A stretch of 64,000 bases of DNA from Candidatus Kinetoplastibacterium sorsogonicusi. GTDB lineage: Bacteria > Pseudomonadota > Gammaproteobacteria > Burkholderiales > Burkholderiaceae_B. The stretch lies in NCBI RefSeq assembly GCF_003072465.1, contig NZ_CP025628.1, forward strand, positions 393,501 through 457,500, written 5' to 3'. Positions 1 to 9,185 of the stretch are shown piece after piece. Each line of letters opens with the position of its first letter. Positions within the stretch are counted from its first letter, which is position 1. The notes under the pieces are model-generated. The model worked only from the letters and a program-made list of their open reading frames with translations, did no database searches and was not told where the DNA came from. The position numbers were made by a program, and so were the translations under genes.

Positions 1-2519
1 TAGGTAGAGAACAGTTTATTCAAGAAATTTGGAAATGGAAAAATAGATCTAAATCAAATATCACAAATCAAATAAAACGTCTTGGAATATCAGCTGATTG
101 GTCTCAAGAATATTTCACTATGGACGATAATTTTTCAAAAGGAGTTATTGAAACATTTGTACGACTTTATAATCAAGGATTAATATATAAAGGTACTAAA
201 ATGGTAAATTGGGATCCTAAATTATTAACAGCTGTATCAGATTTAGAAGTACAGTACAAAGAAGTCAATTGCTCTATGTATTACATACAATATTTATTTA
301 TAGATCAAAATGATGAAATAATAGATCAAAATGGTAATAAAATTAAAGGAATTTTAATAGCTACTACTAGACCTGAAACCATATTTGCTGATACTGCTAT
401 TTGCGTTCATCCTGATGATTCTAGATATAAACATTTAATTGGAAAATATGTTGCAATACCATTATCTAATAAAAAAATAAAAATCATTAGTGATAATTTT
501 GTAGATAAAGAATTTGGTACTGGATGTGTAAAAATTACCGGTGCCCATGATTTTAATGATTATGAATGTTCTAAAAGACATAATTTACCATTAACTTGTA
601 TATTTACAAAACAAGCTCATTTAAATGATCAAGTACCAGAAAAATTTCGTGGATTGGATAGATATATAGCACGTAAAAAGGTTATCAAAGAATTAGAAGA
701 TAATAATTTTTTATTCAAAGTATCTACATATAAAACTACAGTTCCAATAGGTGATAGATCAGGAGTAACTTTAGAGCCAATGTTAACAAATCAATGGTTT
801 GTTGCAGTAAACAAAAAGACAAATTTTGGGTCTTTTTATCAAAAAAGTTTAGCAGAAATAGCATTGAATGTAGTATCAAATAACAGTATTAAATTTTACC
901 CAGAATCTTGGACTAAAATATATAATAAATGGTTGAATAATATTCAAGATTGGTGTATTTCTAGACAAATTTGGTGGGGTCACCAAATTCCTGCTTGGTA
1001 TTCTGAAGATGGAAAAATATTTGTTGCTAGAAATGAAAAAGAGGCTGAAATTTTAGCTAAAGAAGCTGGTGTTGTTGGAAAATTGCGAAGAGATCAGGAT
1101 GTATTAGATACTTGGTTTTCCTCTGCAATAGTACCTTTTATTAGTTTAAAATGGCCAAATAATAGTGAATATTTAAATAAATATTTCCCATCAACTATTT
1201 TGGTGACTGGTTTTGATATTATATTTTTTTGGGTAACAAGAATGATAATGTTAACCACTTATCTAACTGGAAATATACCATTTCATAATGTATATATACA
1301 TGGATTAATCAGGGATCATGAAGGCCAAAAAATGAGTAAATCTAAAGGTAATACTATAGATCCAATTGATTTAATAGATGGTATTTCATTAGATAAGTTA
1401 ATTATAAAAAGAACTACAGGCTTAATGAATCCAAAGTTAGCAGAACAAATTAAAAAGCATACTATTAAAAATTTTCCCAATGGCATACAATCATTTGGTA
1501 CTGATGCTTTAAGATTTACAATGGCTTCTTATGCTAGTTTAGGTAGAGATATTAATTTTGATATTAAAAGATGTGAAGGATATAGAAATTTCTGTAATAA
1601 AATTTGGAACGCAACTAGATTTGTTTTAATAAATAGACCTAAAGAGTCTCTTAATTTCAAATATTTTGAAAAAAATAAATTATCATTTATTGATAACTGG
1701 ATTTTATCAGAATTACAATATCTCAAATTAGAAATAAAAAAAGGGTTTGAAGACAATAGATTAGATAATGTAGCTAATTCTATCTATAAATTTATATGGG
1801 AAGAATATTGTGATTGGTATTTAGAATGTGCAAAAATACAATTAAAAATTGGAGATAAAAATACTATATTAGCTACATATTTTACCTTGATAACTGTACT
1901 TGAAGAGATATTAAGGTTATTACATCCTATAATGCCTTATATAACTGAAGAATTATGGCAAAAGGTTATTCATAATATAAATGGTACTAAAAATACTAGT
2001 ATTTGTATTCAAGAGTATCCTGTATTTCAAGAAAAAAATCTTGACCAATTATCAATTAATAAAATGCTAATGTTAAAAAAATATGTTGAAAGCATAAGAA
2101 TTTTACGTAGCAAAATGAATATATCACCAGCTCAAAAAATATCAGCTTTTATTGAAACTGAAGATACAAATAATTTAGAAATTTATAAAAATTATATAAT
2201 TTCATTATCTAAATTATCTTCTCTAGATATAGTTAATGATTTACCTAATAATGATTCTATTGTGCATGTTATTGAAAAAAATCGTATTATGCTTGATATT
2301 AAGATAAATATTTTTGATGAAATGTTAAAAATAGAAAAAGAAATATTTGATATTCAAAATATAATTTCAAAAATTCATGAAAAACTTAATAATATTAATT
2401 TTATTAAAAAAGCTCCAAAAAATATTATAGATAAAGAAAAAATGCTATTAGAGAAAAATTTATTATTATTAAATAAATTAAAATATCAATATTCTGTTTA
2501 TAAAAATCAAGAAAATTAA
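1..2519 (+). CDS. valS: Valyl-tRNA synthetase, 5'-truncated by the window edge
   Basis: Class I aminoacyl-tRNA synthetase that charges tRNA-Val in the cytoplasm. The frame is open from the first bases of the window (codons in phase from base 3) and gives about 839 residues up to the TAA stop; E. coli ValS has 951, so roughly 100 residues including the HIGH signature lie upstream. The codons before the first internal ATG at 120 encode clear ValS sequence, so that ATG is not the start. Visible landmarks are the NWDPKL motif, the editing (CP1) domain with TTRPET, the KMSKS loop at 1329-1343, the anticodon-binding domain, and a Lys/Glu/Asn-rich C-terminal coiled-coil arm that contacts tRNA. It converges on trmD across a hairpin. 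Confidence 0.97.
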   Translation, partial: GREQFIQEIWKWKNRSKSNITNQIKRLGISADWSQEYFTMDDNFSKGVIETFVRLYNQGLIYKGTKMVNWDPKLLTAVSDLEVQYKEVNCSMYYIQYLFIDQNDEIIDQNGNKIKGILIATTRPETIFADTAICVHPDDSRYKHLIGKYVAIPLSNKKIKIISDNFVDKEFGTGCVKITGAHDFNDYECSKRHNLPLTCIFTKQAHLNDQVPEKFRGLDRYIARKKVIKELEDNNFLFKVSTYKTTVPIGDRSGVTLEPMLTNQWFVAVNKKTNFGSFYQKSLAEIALNVVSNNSIKFYPESWTKIYNKWLNNIQDWCISRQIWWGHQIPAWYSEDGKIFVARNEKEAEILAKEAGVVGKLRRDQDVLDTWFSSAIVPFISLKWPNNSEYLNKYFPSTILVTGFDIIFFWVTRMIMLTTYLTGNIPFHNVYIHGLIRDHEGQKMSKSKGNTIDPIDLIDGISLDKLIIKRTTGLMNPKLAEQIKKHTIKNFPNGIQSFGTDALRFTMASYASLGRDINFDIKRCEGYRNFCNKIWNATRFVLINRPKESLNFKYFEKNKLSFIDNWILSELQYLKLEIKKGFEDNRLDNVANSIYKFIWEEYCDWYLECAKIQLKIGDKNTILATYFTLITVLEEILRLLHPIMPYITEELWQKVIHNINGTKNTSICIQEYPVFQEKNLDQLSINKMLMLKKYVESIRILRSKMNISPAQKISAFIETEDTNNLEIYKNYIISLSKLSSLDIVNDLPNNDSIVHVIEKNRIMLDIKINIFDEMLKIEKEIFDIQNIISKIHEKLNNINFIKKAPKNIIDKEKMLLEKNLLLLNKLKYQYSVYKNQEN

Positions 2520-2528
2520 TATCAATTA

Positions 2529-2567
2529 AAATGAATGTATTTTAAAAAATACATTCATTTTTTTAAC
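2529..2567 (+). terminator. AU-only bidirectional terminator between valS and trmD
   Basis: A perfect inverted repeat (arms 2529-2543 and 2546-2560) is followed on the plus strand by a run of seven T. It starts 9 bases after the valS stop. It overlaps the last codons and stop of trmD, so on the minus strand it would also act at the trmD end. There is hardly any G or C in the stem; length replaces GC content. Confidence 0.7.
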
Positions 2568-3262
2568 AATAAATCAGGTCTTCTTTTTTTCGTAATTTTT
2601 ATTGATTGCATTTTTCTCCATTGAGAAATATCTTTATGATTTCCATTTAATAAAATATCAGGAACATTAATTCCATTATATATTCTTGGTCTTGTATAAT
2701 GAGGAGTATCTAATAAACCTGATATTTTTGCTCCAAAAGAATCTTGAAGAGCAGATTCTTTATCATTTAATACACCTGGTAAAAATCTTATTATAGAATC
2801 TATAATAGCTATAGCAGCTATTTCTCCTCCAGATAATATGAAATCACCTATAGATAGTTCTAAATTTACATATTTATCTATTAAGCGTTGATCAATACCC
2901 TCATATCGTCCACAAATAATTATTAAACCATCTTTTGTAGATAAATCATTAGCAATTGTATTATTGAAAGTTTTTCCAGCTGGTGTTAGATAAATAATAG
3001 GTATATCTATTTTTTTTTCATAGCATAATCTATCTTTTTTAATTGCTTCAATTGTTTTTTCTAATGGCTCTGCTAACATTACCATACCTGGACCACCACC
3101 ATACGGACGATCATCGACTCTATAATTTGGATATTTAGCAAATAATCTAGGATTCCAAATATTTAACATCCACAAAGATTTATTTAATGCTTTAGCTGTA
3201 ATGCCATATGATTTTATAGAATCAAATATTTCAGGAAAAATAGAGATGACATCAATACGCAT
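2555..3262 (-). CDS. trmD: tRNA (guanine-N1)-methyltransferase TrmD
   Basis: Makes m1G37 in tRNAs using S-adenosylmethionine, which prevents +1 frameshifting. At 235 residues it is slightly shorter than E. coli TrmD (255). The N-terminus MRIDVISIFPE is typical. Substrate and cofactor motifs are present: DRPYGGGPGMVM, GRYEGIDQR, the trefoil-knot segment SIGDFILSGGE, and LDTPHYTRP. The ATG at 3262 shares its A with the rimM stop (TAATG), so translation is coupled; the upstream in-frame TTG at 3280 is rejected. It is the last gene of the rpsP-rimM-trmD block. rplS, usually next in this operon, is about 26 kb away. A strong hairpin closes the transcript. Confidence 0.96.
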   Translation of the reverse strand: MRIDVISIFPEIFDSIKSYGITAKALNKSLWMLNIWNPRLFAKYPNYRVDDRPYGGGPGMVMLAEPLEKTIEAIKKDRLCYEKKIDIPIIYLTPAGKTFNNTIANDLSTKDGLIIICGRYEGIDQRLIDKYVNLELSIGDFILSGGEIAAIAIIDSIIRFLPGVLNDKESALQDSFGAKISGLLDTPHYTRPRIYNGINVPDILLNGNHKDISQWRKMQSIKITKKRRPDLLLKK

Positions 3263-3867
3263 TATTCTTCTATTAACCAATTACTAATAATTATATTTCT
3301 TTGAAGATCTACTTCTTCAATATATGCTTTAACAAATGGAACTAATATTTCTATATTTTTATTTTGTTTCTTCAAAGTATTTTTTTGCGCATGAATTTTT
3401 AATATAGGATGAGCATTATTGTCTAATATATCATTTACAATACCAATTTTTGTTATATTATTTCCTAATACCCCATAAAAATCACAACCAATTAAATCTA
3501 CATAATAATATTCATCATTATTTAGATTTGGAAACGCATCCCTTTGTACATATATTTTGCATCCTTGCAAAATTTCAGATTCATTACGATTATTGATATT
3601 TGATAAATACGCAATGATATATTCTTTATATATAAAAGAATTTACGACAGTAAAAAATTTAACTGTCATATTGTTGTTATTAATATTAGAAGAAAAAGTT
3701 TTTCCTAAACAAGCTAAACCCCACTGATTTACAGTGAGCAAAACTTCAGCTTGTTTAGAATATGATTTTACTTTTATTGCACCTTTAATTCCATAAGCTG
3801 AATAAACAAAACCAAGTTCTACCAAATTAGAATATTTTAGTTTAGTATATAACTGATTGTTCGACAT
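3262..3867 (-). CDS. rimM: 16S rRNA processing protein RimM
   Basis: Assembly factor for the 30S head; it binds S19 and acts late in 16S maturation. At 201 residues it is a little longer than E. coli RimM (182). The N-terminal half (ELGFVYSAYGIKGAIKVKSY) is the RimM barrel that matches the family opening. The C-terminal PRC-barrel-like half contains YYVDLIGCDFYG and ILVPFVKAYIEEVD followed by an aliphatic tail. It sits 9 bases downstream of rpsP and overlaps trmD by one base, so the three genes are probably one transcript. The central part is rich in Asn and Ile and diverged. Confidence 0.94.
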   Translation of the reverse strand: MSNNQLYTKLKYSNLVELGFVYSAYGIKGAIKVKSYSKQAEVLLTVNQWGLACLGKTFSSNINNNNMTVKFFTVVNSFIYKEYIIAYLSNINNRNESEILQGCKIYVQRDAFPNLNNDEYYYVDLIGCDFYGVLGNNITKIGIVNDILDNNAHPILKIHAQKNTLKKQNKNIEILVPFVKAYIEEVDLQRNIIISNWLIEE

Positions 3868-3876
3868 AAATAAAAA

Positions 3877-4146
3877 TCAATTTTCTATAGATTGTTTTTT
3901 ATTTTCTTTAGATGCAATACTTATGACCTTATTAGCTGCTAATGTAATCTTAGCACCGTTATTAATCCAATATTGAATACGTTCTAAATAAACACGTTTT
4001 TTATCAATATCTTTATTAGTTATAGGGTTATAAAAACCAAGATTTTCTATAAATCGACCATCTCGTCTATTACGTGAATCAGTAACAACCAAATTATAAA
4101 ATGGGCGTTTCTTTGATCCACTTCTAGATAAACGAATTACCACCAT
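3877..4146 (-). CDS. rpsP: 30S ribosomal protein S16
   Basis: Small-subunit protein that binds 16S rRNA early in assembly. It has 89 residues, close to E. coli (82). The opening [20 protein letters not shown] and the [14 protein letters not shown] segment are the family signature. It is the first gene of the rpsP-rimM-trmD unit. An AAGG Shine-Dalgarno lies about 10 bases before the ATG and an extended -10 promoter is visible upstream. Confidence 0.97.
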   Translation of the reverse strand: MVVIRLSRSGSKKRPFYNLVVTDSRNRRDGRFIENLGFYNPITNKDIDKKRVYLERIQYWINNGAKITLAANKVISIASKENKKQSIEN

Positions 4147-4182
4147 AGTATATATACCTTAAAATAGTTATTCAAATTATTA

Positions 4183-4212
4183 ATTATAACAGTGCTTTTG
4201 CTTTAACAGCAA
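4183..4212 (-). promoter_or_regulatory. Probable sigma-70 promoter for rpsP-rimM-trmD
   Basis: On the minus strand a perfect TATAAT (4188-4183) is preceded by TGT, giving an extended -10 (TGnTATAAT). A weak -35-like TTGCTG lies about 18 bases upstream. The -10 is about 37 bases before the rpsP start. The position between the tusA-like gene and rpsP suits an independent ribosomal operon promoter. Confidence 0.5.
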
Positions 4213-4216
4213 ATAT

Positions 4217-4260
4217 AAAAAATAAATAAAAAGAGAAAAAATTTAATTATTTATTTTTTT
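4217..4260 (-). terminator. Hairpin at the end of the tusA-like gene
   Basis: Inverted repeat with 13-base arms (4217-4229 and 4248-4260) separated by 18 bases, all A/T in the arms. It overlaps the stop codon of the tusA-like gene and lies upstream of the rpsP promoter, so it may separate the alaS-tusA transcript from rpsP. The long loop makes it weaker than other terminators in the window. Confidence 0.4.
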
Positions 4261-4517
4261 TTTATAATTTGTACATACTTGTTAGATATTTTTTCTTGTT
4301 TTAATAATATATGACCAGTTTTTTCACAAAAAAATCTAAAATCTTTCAAAGAATTTTCGTCAGTTGTGATAACACTTATGATTTCACCACTTTTCATTTC
4401 TGATAGAGCTTTTTTAGTTTTTAGTAATGGTAATGGACATACTAATTTAGAAGTATCAATTTTAATATTTACATTTAAATCATATACTTCATCAATATTT
4501 ATTTTTAATTCTTTCAT
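4251..4517 (-). CDS. TusA/SirA-family sulfurtransferase
   Basis: Small protein (88 residues) of the TusA/SirA/YeeD family, which carries persulfide sulfur on a conserved Cys for tRNA thiolation and other sulfur relays. The signature CPLPLLKTKKAL is present with the Cys at residue 27, followed by the usual DENSLKDFRFFCEKTGH segment. The N-terminus is about a dozen residues longer than typical members, with no other ATG available. Its first 26 bases overlap the 3' end of alaS in another frame, so it is translationally linked to alaS. The same neighbourhood may occur in relatives. Whether it is the tRNA-thiolating TusA or a paralogue cannot be decided here. Confidence 0.85.
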   Translation of the reverse strand: MKELKINIDEVYDLNVNIKIDTSKLVCPLPLLKTKKALSEMKSGEIISVITTDENSLKDFRFFCEKTGHILLKQEKISNKYVQIIKKK

Positions 4518-7125
4518 AAATAAAATCCTGAATTTCGATTAATATAATATCTAAATTATCAATTTTTTTGCCACTACCCATTGCAAATTCATTATTACCT
4601 CCACCTTTACCATCTGTTTTTATAACCAATTTATTAATTAATTCTTTAGCAGTTATTAAATTAATCATTTTTTTAGGAATTGATATTATAAAATCTATTT
4701 TACTCAAAGAAATTAAAACAATTATTGTATCTATTTTATGCATTTTTATATTATCTAATATAATTTTCAATTGCTGATTATTCACTTCATCATCAATAGT
4801 TTCTATTAATATAGAAATATCTTTAAAATTTTTACATTTGAATAAAAGCTTATTAGAAATATTTATCAAATTTTTTTGAGTAAGTTGAAAATTTTCTTTT
4901 TCTAAAGATTTTATATCATTTTTTATTTTTAAAATTTTATCTATTATAATATTTGCATTAGTATTTAAAATATATGCACTTTCTTTTAATATTTTTAAAT
5001 TATGATTCACATAATTTAATGCTTTATAACCAGTATATGCTTCTAATCTTCGTATACCTGATGATATACTAGTTTCAGATATTATTTTAAATAATCCAAT
5101 ATCACCAGTTCTCATAACATGAGTTCCGCCACACAATTCTTTAGAAAAACCTATACTTATTACCCTTACTATATTTTCATATGATTCTATTGATAAGTGC
5201 TTTGCTCCAATATCAATTGCTTCTTGATAAGGAAGTTGATTTTCATAAACAATACTATTACTAATAATTTCTCTATTTACTAAAAATTCTATTGACTGAA
5301 TCTGTTCTTCAGTAAGATTAATATCATACTTAAAATCAAACCTTAATTTTTCTGCATCAATATAAGAACCCTTTTGTTGGATCTCATTATTTAAAATATT
5401 ACATAAAGCTTGATGTAATAAATGGGTAGCTGAATGATTTGATGAAATAGCTTTTCTATTATTAATATTTATTTTTGCATTAACTAAATCACCTATAGAA
5501 ATAATTCCACTTTCTACAAAACCATAATGTACAAATGTGCCATTATTAATAATTTTTGTCTCTAAAACAACAAATTTATTTTCTTTAAATGACAATACTC
5601 CTGTATCACCTACCTGACCTCCAGATTCAGCATAAAATGGAGTGATATCTAATATTATCATTACATTTTCATTATTACAGGAAACATAATTTGTTTTTAT
5701 ACCATTAACATATATATCTAATATTTTTGAATTTTTATTTTCAAAATTTTTATAACCATTAAAAATAGTTTTAGGTCCTGTATATGAAATATTTATTAAT
5801 GTATTGAATTTACTATTTGATCTAGATAATGTTTTTTGTTTCTGCATAGTAATATCAAATTGTTTCTTATCTACTGAAATATTATATTCTTTACATATAT
5901 CTTCAGTTAAATCTAATGGAAAACCATAAGTATCGTATAATAAAAAAGCAATATTACCATCTAAAATTTTATTATTTTCTAATTTATTTAATTCAAAATC
6001 TAATAGTTTTATTCCATGTTCTAATGTGTGAGAAAATTTATTTTCTTCTTCTTGTATAATTTTACTTATTTTATCTTGATTTTTTATCAATTCATTATAA
6101 AATTTTCCCATATCATTTAATAAAATTGGTACTAATTTATAAAAAAAAGATGTTTTATTACCTAATTTATATGCATGCCTTAAAGCTCTTCTGATAATTC
6201 TTCTTAGTACATAACCCCTACCTTCATTACTAGGCATAATATTATCAGCAATCATAAATGCTGAAGATCTAATATGATCAGCAATTACTTGTAAAGAATT
6301 GATATTATTATTATTCCTAACATCTAATATTTTTTTAGAATAGTTAATAATATTTTTAAATAAATCAGTTTCATAATTAGAATAAACATTCTGTAATACT
6401 GCAGATATTCTTTCTAAACCCATACCAGTATCTACACAAGGTCTTGGTAATTTATGTAATTTTCTATCTATGCTCATATCAAATTGCATAAATACTAAAT
6501 TCCATATTTCTACATATCTTCCACCATTATCATTCTCTGAACCAGGTAATTCACCATGAATACTAGGACCATAATCATAAAAAATTTCTGATGAAGGTCC
6601 ACATGGTCCTGTATCTGACATTTGCCAAAAATTATCAGAATTATATTTCTGATTATTTTTATCTTTAATTTTAATAATTCTATTATCATTTAACCCGATA
6701 ATTTTATGCCATATATTAAAAGCTTCATCATCTTCATAATAAACAGTTACATATAATTTATTTGCATCTATATGAAAAATTTCAGTTAATAATTTCCATG
6801 CATAAATAATTGCATCTTGCTTAAAATAATCACCAAAACTAAAATTACCTAACATTTCAAAAAATGTATGATGCCTATTAGTATATCCAACATTTTCAAG
6901 ATCATTATGTTTACCACCAGCTCTTAAGCACTTTTGTATAGTGGTAACTCGTTTACTATTTATATTTTTTTTCCCAGTAAAAATATCTTTAAACTGAACC
7001 ATACCAGCATTAGTAAATAATATTGATGTATCATTATTTGGTATTAAAGAAGAAGATGGAATACAAATATGTTTTTTTGACTCAAAAAAACGCAAAAATT
7101 CTTTTCTAATATGAGATGATTTCAT
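4492..7125 (-). CDS. alaS: Alanyl-tRNA synthetase
   Basis: Class II synthetase charging tRNA-Ala, with a built-in editing domain that removes mischarged Ser or Gly. It is full length (877 residues; E. coli 876). The N-terminal catalytic core shows FTNAGMVQFKDIFTG and RAGGKHNDLENVG. The editing-site zinc ligands are intact: HSATH (His564 and His568) and CGGTH (Cys665 and His669), matching E. coli positions almost exactly. The C-terminal region keeps a coiled coil and the DGKGGGNNEFAMGSG motif of the C-Ala/DHH-like domain. It overlaps the tusA-like gene by 26 bases and follows dadA by 20 bases. Confidence 0.98.
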   Translation of the reverse strand: MKSSHIRKEFLRFFESKKHICIPSSSLIPNNDTSILFTNAGMVQFKDIFTGKKNINSKRVTTIQKCLRAGGKHNDLENVGYTNRHHTFFEMLGNFSFGDYFKQDAIIYAWKLLTEIFHIDANKLYVTVYYEDDEAFNIWHKIIGLNDNRIIKIKDKNNQKYNSDNFWQMSDTGPCGPSSEIFYDYGPSIHGELPGSENDNGGRYVEIWNLVFMQFDMSIDRKLHKLPRPCVDTGMGLERISAVLQNVYSNYETDLFKNIINYSKKILDVRNNNNINSLQVIADHIRSSAFMIADNIMPSNEGRGYVLRRIIRRALRHAYKLGNKTSFFYKLVPILLNDMGKFYNELIKNQDKISKIIQEEENKFSHTLEHGIKLLDFELNKLENNKILDGNIAFLLYDTYGFPLDLTEDICKEYNISVDKKQFDITMQKQKTLSRSNSKFNTLINISYTGPKTIFNGYKNFENKNSKILDIYVNGIKTNYVSCNNENVMIILDITPFYAESGGQVGDTGVLSFKENKFVVLETKIINNGTFVHYGFVESGIISIGDLVNAKININNRKAISSNHSATHLLHQALCNILNNEIQQKGSYIDAEKLRFDFKYDINLTEEQIQSIEFLVNREIISNSIVYENQLPYQEAIDIGAKHLSIESYENIVRVISIGFSKELCGGTHVMRTGDIGLFKIISETSISSGIRRLEAYTGYKALNYVNHNLKILKESAYILNTNANIIIDKILKIKNDIKSLEKENFQLTQKNLINISNKLLFKCKNFKDISILIETIDDEVNNQQLKIILDNIKMHKIDTIIVLISLSKIDFIISIPKKMINLITAKELINKLVIKTDGKGGGNNEFAMGSGKKIDNLDIILIEIQDFIYERIKNKY

Positions 7126-7145
7126 AATATAATTTTATAAAAATT

Positions 7146-8399
7146 TTAACCCAAAAATGGGAAATCTATAACTGGTTTATTACCATTAATGATATCTGCT
7201 AAAGCTTTACTAGAACCTATACCCATAGTCCATCCCAGAGGGCCATGTCCTGAATTAATATATAAATTACAAAATTTAGTTTTGCCTATATATGGAACAC
7301 CAGATGGTGTTGCTGGTCTAAGACCAGCCCAGTAATGCACTTTTTTTATATCCAGCGCATCAGGGAAAAATTTATTAGCTAAATTAGTTATCATTTGACA
7401 TTTTTTCATATTTAGAGATCTTGAATATCCAGATAGTTCAACAAAACCAGCTATTCTTAATTTATCATTTAAGCGTGAAATAACTAATTTATTATTATTA
7501 TCTATTAAACTAATTTTAGGTGCTAATTGATCATTAACGATATTAAAAGTAGCAGAATATCCTTTTACTGGATATATGTTGTAATTTATTCCTATAGGTC
7601 TTAAAAGTATAGAACTATAACTACCTAATGCTACTACATAAGCATCAGAATAAATATAATCATAATAACCATCATCTTTAATTAATTCAATTTTTTCTAC
7701 TTTATTATTTTTAATAATTAATTGATTAATATTGGTATTATATAAAAATTTGCAACCATTTTGTTTACATAATTCAGCTAAATTTTTTGTAAACAAAAAA
7801 GCATTTCCACTTTCGTCACTAGATGTATAATCACCACCTATAATACAATTAATATAAGATTTTAGGTTTGGTTCTAGATTTAAAATATGTTCCTTAGAAA
7901 TTATCTCCCTGTTTACACCTAAAGAATTCATAATTTTGATAAATTTTTTTGCTTGTTCTAAATCATTTTGATTTGAATATAAACGTATAATTCCACATTT
8001 GCTTTTTTGATAATTGATATCTAATTCATTATTTAATTCATCTAATGTAATTTTGCTATAATGTGCTAACTTTATCATTGATGAAAGGTTGTGTTCGAAA
8101 TTACTTGGTAAACATTCTTTAAAAAAAGAAAATATCCATTTCCATTGATTGATATCTAATTTTGCTTTAAATGATAATGGTGAATCAGATTGAAATAACC
8201 ACTTTACTATCTTATATATATTTTTATAATGTGACCAAGGTTCTGCATATGAAACAGATATTTGACCTCCATTTGCAAAGCTAGTCTCTAAAGCTGCACT
8301 AGAACATTTATCTATAACAGTAACTTCATGTCCTAATTTAGTTAACCACCAAGCACTACATATTCCTTGTATACCACTACCTAAGACTGTTATTTTCAT
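7146..8399 (-). CDS. dadA: D-amino acid dehydrogenase small subunit (DadA)
   Basis: FAD-dependent, membrane-associated oxidative deamination of D-amino acids, mainly D-Ala, with electrons passed to the quinone pool. At 417 residues it is close to E. coli DadA (432). The N-terminal Rossmann motif VLGSGIQGICSAWWL and the following VTVID are diagnostic of FAD binding, and ETSFANGGQISVSYAEPW is typical of the DadA family. The C-terminus has WAGLRPATPSGVPYIG and NSGHGPLGWTMGIGS. It lies 15 bases after the reductase gene, in the same orientation as alaS. Retention of a D-amino acid catabolic enzyme in a reduced genome suggests a role in respiration or peptidoglycan amino acid turnover; that is inference. 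Confidence 0.93.
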   Translation of the reverse strand: MKITVLGSGIQGICSAWWLTKLGHEVTVIDKCSSAALETSFANGGQISVSYAEPWSHYKNIYKIVKWLFQSDSPLSFKAKLDINQWKWIFSFFKECLPSNFEHNLSSMIKLAHYSKITLDELNNELDINYQKSKCGIIRLYSNQNDLEQAKKFIKIMNSLGVNREIISKEHILNLEPNLKSYINCIIGGDYTSSDESGNAFLFTKNLAELCKQNGCKFLYNTNINQLIIKNNKVEKIELIKDDGYYDYIYSDAYVVALGSYSSILLRPIGINYNIYPVKGYSATFNIVNDQLAPKISLIDNNNKLVISRLNDKLRIAGFVELSGYSRSLNMKKCQMITNLANKFFPDALDIKKVHYWAGLRPATPSGVPYIGKTKFCNLYINSGHGPLGWTMGIGSSKALADIINGNKPVIDFPFLG

Positions 8400-8414
8400 T
8401 TATATAATCCTATA

Positions 8415-9185
8415 TTATTTTTTAGGAATAAAAACATCACTATAAAAATTATCGTGCGATAATTTTTTGTACTTGATTAAATTATCATATATAATTTTTA
8501 CCATATCTGGTGAACCACAAGCATAACATTGAATTGCTGATAAATCATCAAAATCATTCATGACAACATCATGTAAATGTCCAAATTTATAATGTGATGA
8601 ATATTTAAATTTATTATATGCTGAAATTACAGGTATATACTCAAAATTTTTATTTTTATTTTGCCAATAATATATTATATCTTGCATATAAAAGTCATTA
8701 ATGTCAGATACACCCCAATAAAAATATATTTTTTTATAATAATAATTATTTCTTATTATATTATTAATAATAGCTTTAATGGCTGCAAATCCTGTTCCTC
8801 CAGCTATAAAAATTATAATTTGATTATTATTATTAATATCTTTTATATAAAAATTTCCAAATGGTCCTTCTATTTGATAGATATTATTTCTTTTATGTTC
8901 ATGAAGAAATTTAGAAAATATTCCATTATATGAATATTTAATATGCAATTCTATTATCTGATATTCATCAATGTAATCAGCAATAGAATATTGCCTAATA
9001 TCTTTATCAATATATAATTTTATATATTGGCCAGGATTATAAAAAAATTTTTTTATATCAACTATTTTTAATTTTAATATTATTATATAATTTGATATGT
9101 ATTTTAATGAAATTATTTTTACATTATATTTTTTATAATTATTTTGTAATTCATTATTAATATTGATTAAATGATTATTTTTCAT
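8415..9185 (-). CDS. FAD/NAD(P)-binding ferredoxin-reductase-type oxidoreductase lacking a 2Fe-2S domain
   Basis: Member of the ferredoxin-NADP reductase superfamily (256 residues). The FAD domain carries PGQYIKLYI and RQYSIADY (the RxYS flavin motif, about residues 85-91). The NAD domain has AGGTGFAAIKAII, YWGVSD, ACGSPDMV and the C-terminal FYSDVF. Resemblance is to CDP-6-deoxy-glucoseen-reductase-like proteins of Bordetella relatives, which usually carry an N-terminal plant-type 2Fe-2S domain, and to flavin reductase Fre, which has none. No CxxxxCxxC cluster motif is present and the first ~20 residues are low complexity. It could act as a flavin reductase; the substrate is unknown. Confidence 0.8.
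   Translation of the reverse strand: MKNNHLININNELQNNYKKYNVKIISLKYISNYIIILKLKIVDIKKFFYNPGQYIKLYIDKDIRQYSIADYIDEYQIIELHIKYSYNGIFSKFLHEHKRNNIYQIEGPFGNFYIKDINNNNQIIIFIAGGTGFAAIKAIINNIIRNNYYYKKIYFYWGVSDINDFYMQDIIYYWQNKNKNFEYIPVISAYNKFKYSSHYKFGHLHDVVMNDFDDLSAIQCYACGSPDMVKIIYDNLIKYKKLSHDNFYSDVFIPKK

Noticed and set aside
120..122. ATG at 120 as the valS start
   Set aside because: The frame is open upstream to the window edge and encodes recognisable ValS sequence, so this is an internal Met.
3263..3280. Longer TrmD beginning at TTG 3280
   Set aside because: The ATG at 3262 overlaps the rimM stop and gives the normal family N-terminus.
8661..8933. Plus-strand Ile/Tyr-rich open frame inside the reductase gene
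   Set aside because: It overlaps the NAD-binding domain of a clear gene and looks hydrophobic only because of AT-rich codons.
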